From: Gemmatimonadota bacterium
GTDB lineage: Bacteria; Gemmatimonadota; Gemmatimonadetes; Longimicrobiales; RSA9
DNA: 33,669 nucleotides
Reading direction: 5' to 3'
Assembly (NCBI GenBank): GCA_007126035.1
Contig: SLCC01000053.1
Span: forward strand, 1 to 33,669
Program-made: the position numbers and the translations under genes
The notes under the pieces: model-generated
Database searches by the model: none
Told to the model about the DNA's origin: nothing
What the model saw: only the letters and a program-made list of their open reading frames with translations
Shown: positions 32,138 to 33,669 of the stretch, in pieces
Layout of the letters: each line of letters opens with the position of its first letter
How positions within the stretch are numbered: the stretch's first letter is position 1

Positions 32138-33519
32138 GCGAGCCGTTCCGCGCCTTCCACGTCCCGCGGGGCGTCACCGTTCGAGATCTCGACCTCCTGG
32201 AGGGTCGGTTTCTCTGCCTGTACCCCAGCCCCGATCCGGGGCTGCTGACAGAGGCCGTAGCCACGGCCCGGAAGGCGGGCCGACGGCTGGCGGACCGCCC
32301 GGTCATGGATCTGGTCCCTGTCATTGATGCCGCGGCCGCAACACTGGCCGACGCCGCGCACCCCGCGGGCGACGTGGCGCGTCGGCTGGTGGCAGCGGCC
32401 ACGGGATACTCCATGCCCATGACCGACATGGTGATCACGCGCATGGTAGCCGACTGGCGCTCCAGACCCCTGGAGGACCTGCTCCAGGCCGAGCTGGGCG
32501 AGCCCTCGGTGCTGGACCGGTTCGTGCCCGCCGGACCCGACCGGTGGGTCCGGGCCTACGGGCCCGACCTGTCCTTCCACGTGTTCTCCGGCAATGTCCC
32601 GGGCGTGGCCGTCACGTCACTGGTCCGGTCGCTGCTGGTCAAGGCCCCGGCCCTGGCAAAGCTCGCATCCGACGAGCCCGTGCTCCCGGTGCTGTTCGCC
32701 AGGGCCCTGGCTCGCCAGGACCCTGAGCTGGGCGACTGCCTCGTGATAACCTACTGGCCTGGCGGGCGAGAGGCCGTCGAGGCGGTCGCCATGGCAGAGG
32801 CGGACACCGTGGTGGTATACGGCGGTGGCCCGGCCGTCGAATCCCTCCAGCGCAGGGCGCCCACCGGGCGTCGCCTGGTCGTGCACGGGCCCATGTTCTC
32901 CACCGGGCTCATCGCTGCGGACGCCCTGGGGGGGGATCTCTCGCGGCTCGCCCGTGACGTGGCCCGGGCCGTGGCCACCTTCGACCAGCAGGGCTGCGTC
33001 TCGCCCCATTCGGTATGGGTCGAGGACCCAGGTGGAGCACTCGCGGAGCCGTTCTCGGCGGCCCTGGCCAGCGCTATGGAGGAGGTGGAACAGGAGCTGC
33101 CGCGCGGCGACCTGACTCCTGGAGAGGCGTACCTGATCCAGCAGCAGAGGTCCATCGCCGAGTTGAGCGGGCACGCCGCCGGTGGACGGGTCATGGCCAG
33201 CGCCGGGACCCACTGGACCGTGGTGCTCGACCCGGAGCCGGCATTCCGACCGTCCTGCCTCAACCGTTTCGTCCGCGTCCACCCGGTCCCGGACCTGGAT
33301 CGGGCCCTGCGCGCACTGGCACCCCACGGGGACCAGATCCAGTCGGTGGCCATCGAGGCGCCGGCCGACAGGCGCCTCGAACTGGCTCATCGCGTGGCCA
33401 GACTCGGAGCCAGCAGGATAACTACCTTCAGCAGGATAGCCTGGCCGCCGCCCAACTGGCACCACGACGGGAGCAGCCCCTTGCGGGAGCTGTTGCGGTG
33501 GGTCGACCTGGAAGAATGA
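32134..33519 (+). CDS. Acyl-CoA/acyl-protein reductase, LuxC family
   Basis: The product has 461 residues. LuxC reduces the acyl group received from LuxE to a long-chain aldehyde with NADPH. The family core is present: VFSGNVPGVAVTSLVRSLLVKAPALAKLASDEPVLPVLFARAL (about 150-192), the nucleotide-binding GGREAVEAVAMAEADTVVVYGG (about 210-231), RRLVVHGPMFSTGLI and the catalytic C288 in TFDQQGCVSPHSVWVE, which sits at the same position as recalled for Vibrio LuxC C286. The C-terminal part has LNRFVRVHPV and QIQSVAIEA. The GTG start at 32134 overlaps the luxE stop (GTGA) and is preceded by GGAAGGGGG. The pair is thus coupled, as the LuxC-LuxE complex needs. The aldehyde end use is unknown. Confidence 0.9.
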   Translation: MSEPFRAFHVPRGVTVRDLDLLEGRFLCLYPSPDPGLLTEAVATARKAGRRLADRPVMDLVPVIDAAAATLADAAHPAGDVARRLVAAATGYSMPMTDMVITRMVADWRSRPLEDLLQAELGEPSVLDRFVPAGPDRWVRAYGPDLSFHVFSGNVPGVAVTSLVRSLLVKAPALAKLASDEPVLPVLFARALARQDPELGDCLVITYWPGGREAVEAVAMAEADTVVVYGGGPAVESLQRRAPTGRRLVVHGPMFSTGLIAADALGGDLSRLARDVARAVATFDQQGCVSPHSVWVEDPGGALAEPFSAALASAMEEVEQELPRGDLTPGEAYLIQQQRSIAELSGHAAGGRVMASAGTHWTVVLDPEPAFRPSCLNRFVRVHPVPDLDRALRALAPHGDQIQSVAIEAPADRRLELAHRVARLGASRITTFSRIAWPPPNWHHDGSSPLRELLRWVDLEE

Positions 33520-33554
33520 GCGGCCCACTCGCCTTCCCGATCACCCTTCTAGTA

Positions 33555-33669
33555 CTACTGTGTCATAAGCTGCCCGGGCCGGGAGCCGTTGGCGCCGCAG
33601 GCGGAGCAGTAGGGCAAACTGGCCATCAGCAGGCGGGCGTAGACGCGCCGCTGGGTGGTGATGGAGGCG
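33555..33669 (-). CDS. C-terminal fragment of an unidentified gene, cut by the window edge
   Basis: On the minus strand an open frame enters from the right edge and ends with TAG at 33555-33557, giving 37 residues that finish TTQRRVYARLLMASLPYCSACGANGS... with a CxxC pair near the end. It is too short to name. The AT-richer junction around 33548-33566 (ctagtactactgtgtcat) is unlike the rest of the window and could mark the end of a mobile element, in which case this would be the tail of a transposase. The 35 bp between the LuxC stop and this frame hold nothing recognisable. Confidence 0.35.
   Translation of the reverse strand, partial: ASITTQRRVYARLLMASLPYCSACGANGSRPGQLMTQ

Overview
This is a very GC-rich bacterial window (I judge it near 70% GC by eye) that is packed with genes and has almost no intergenic space. 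The cell is Gram-negative: there are two Omp85/BamA-like outer-membrane barrels, a large TonB-receptor-like barrel with an N-terminal regulatory-like domain, lipoproteins and a Tat substrate. It respires oxygen at low concentration (cbb3 oxidase). The gene mix suggests a Gemmatimonadota-like lineage: M55 aminopeptidase, secreted amidase, Oar-like receptor, LuxC/LuxE without luciferase, and an NtrYX-like cluster with DUF4390. That assignment is inference; no marker gene here settles it. No tRNA, rRNA or CRISPR array was seen.

Layout. 1-172: a tandem array of 46-bp units, each able to form two small hairpins, directly after the leftward gene sfsA. 184-1565: sfsA and a MOSC-domain gene, both leftward. 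1766-4371: a secreted M55 D-aminopeptidase and a secreted amidase, joined by a small 15-bp tandem duplication of the first gene's tail. 4372-6327: a leftward Omp85-type gene, divergent from a Tat-exported DUF362 gene (6448-7440) that ends in a strong hairpin. 7658-11232: a tightly overlapped operon ccoS-ccoN-ccoO-ccoP(mono-haem)-small membrane stress-type protein. 11300-14989: fxsA, a nucleotidyltransferase-fold gene, an unrecognised membrane protein and a NfuA-type Fe-S carrier. 15187-19411: the receptor and a phosphopentomutase/alkaline-phosphatase-superfamily metalloenzyme. 19413-21079: a leftward two-gene ABC-2 exporter. 21167-23026: an orphan GspE/PilB ATPase with an added C-terminal double zinc ribbon, followed by a convergent gene of unknown function. 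23809-29451: one translationally coupled cluster of sensor kinase, small lipoprotein, sigma-54-type response regulator, Omp85-like barrel and DUF4390 protein. 29492-33519: a thioredoxin-fold DUF255 protein followed by a LuxE/LuxC pair. 33555-33669: the C-terminal end of an unidentified leftward gene cut by the window edge.

How the genes work together. The clearest units are the cbb3 oxidase operon, the ABC exporter, the kinase/regulator/outer-membrane cluster and the LuxE-LuxC acyl-reduction pair. Neighbouring genes on the same strand repeatedly overlap by ATGA or GTGA, which implies translational coupling. Four of five convergent gene pairs have stop codons that touch or coding ends that overlap, so there is no space for an ordinary terminator between them.

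The most interesting items are the kinase-lipoprotein-regulator-barrel-DUF4390 cluster, the luciferase-free LuxE/LuxC pair beside a variant DUF255 protein, the zinc-ribbon-tailed GspE, the shortened mono-haem cbb3 operon and the 46-bp hairpin repeats.
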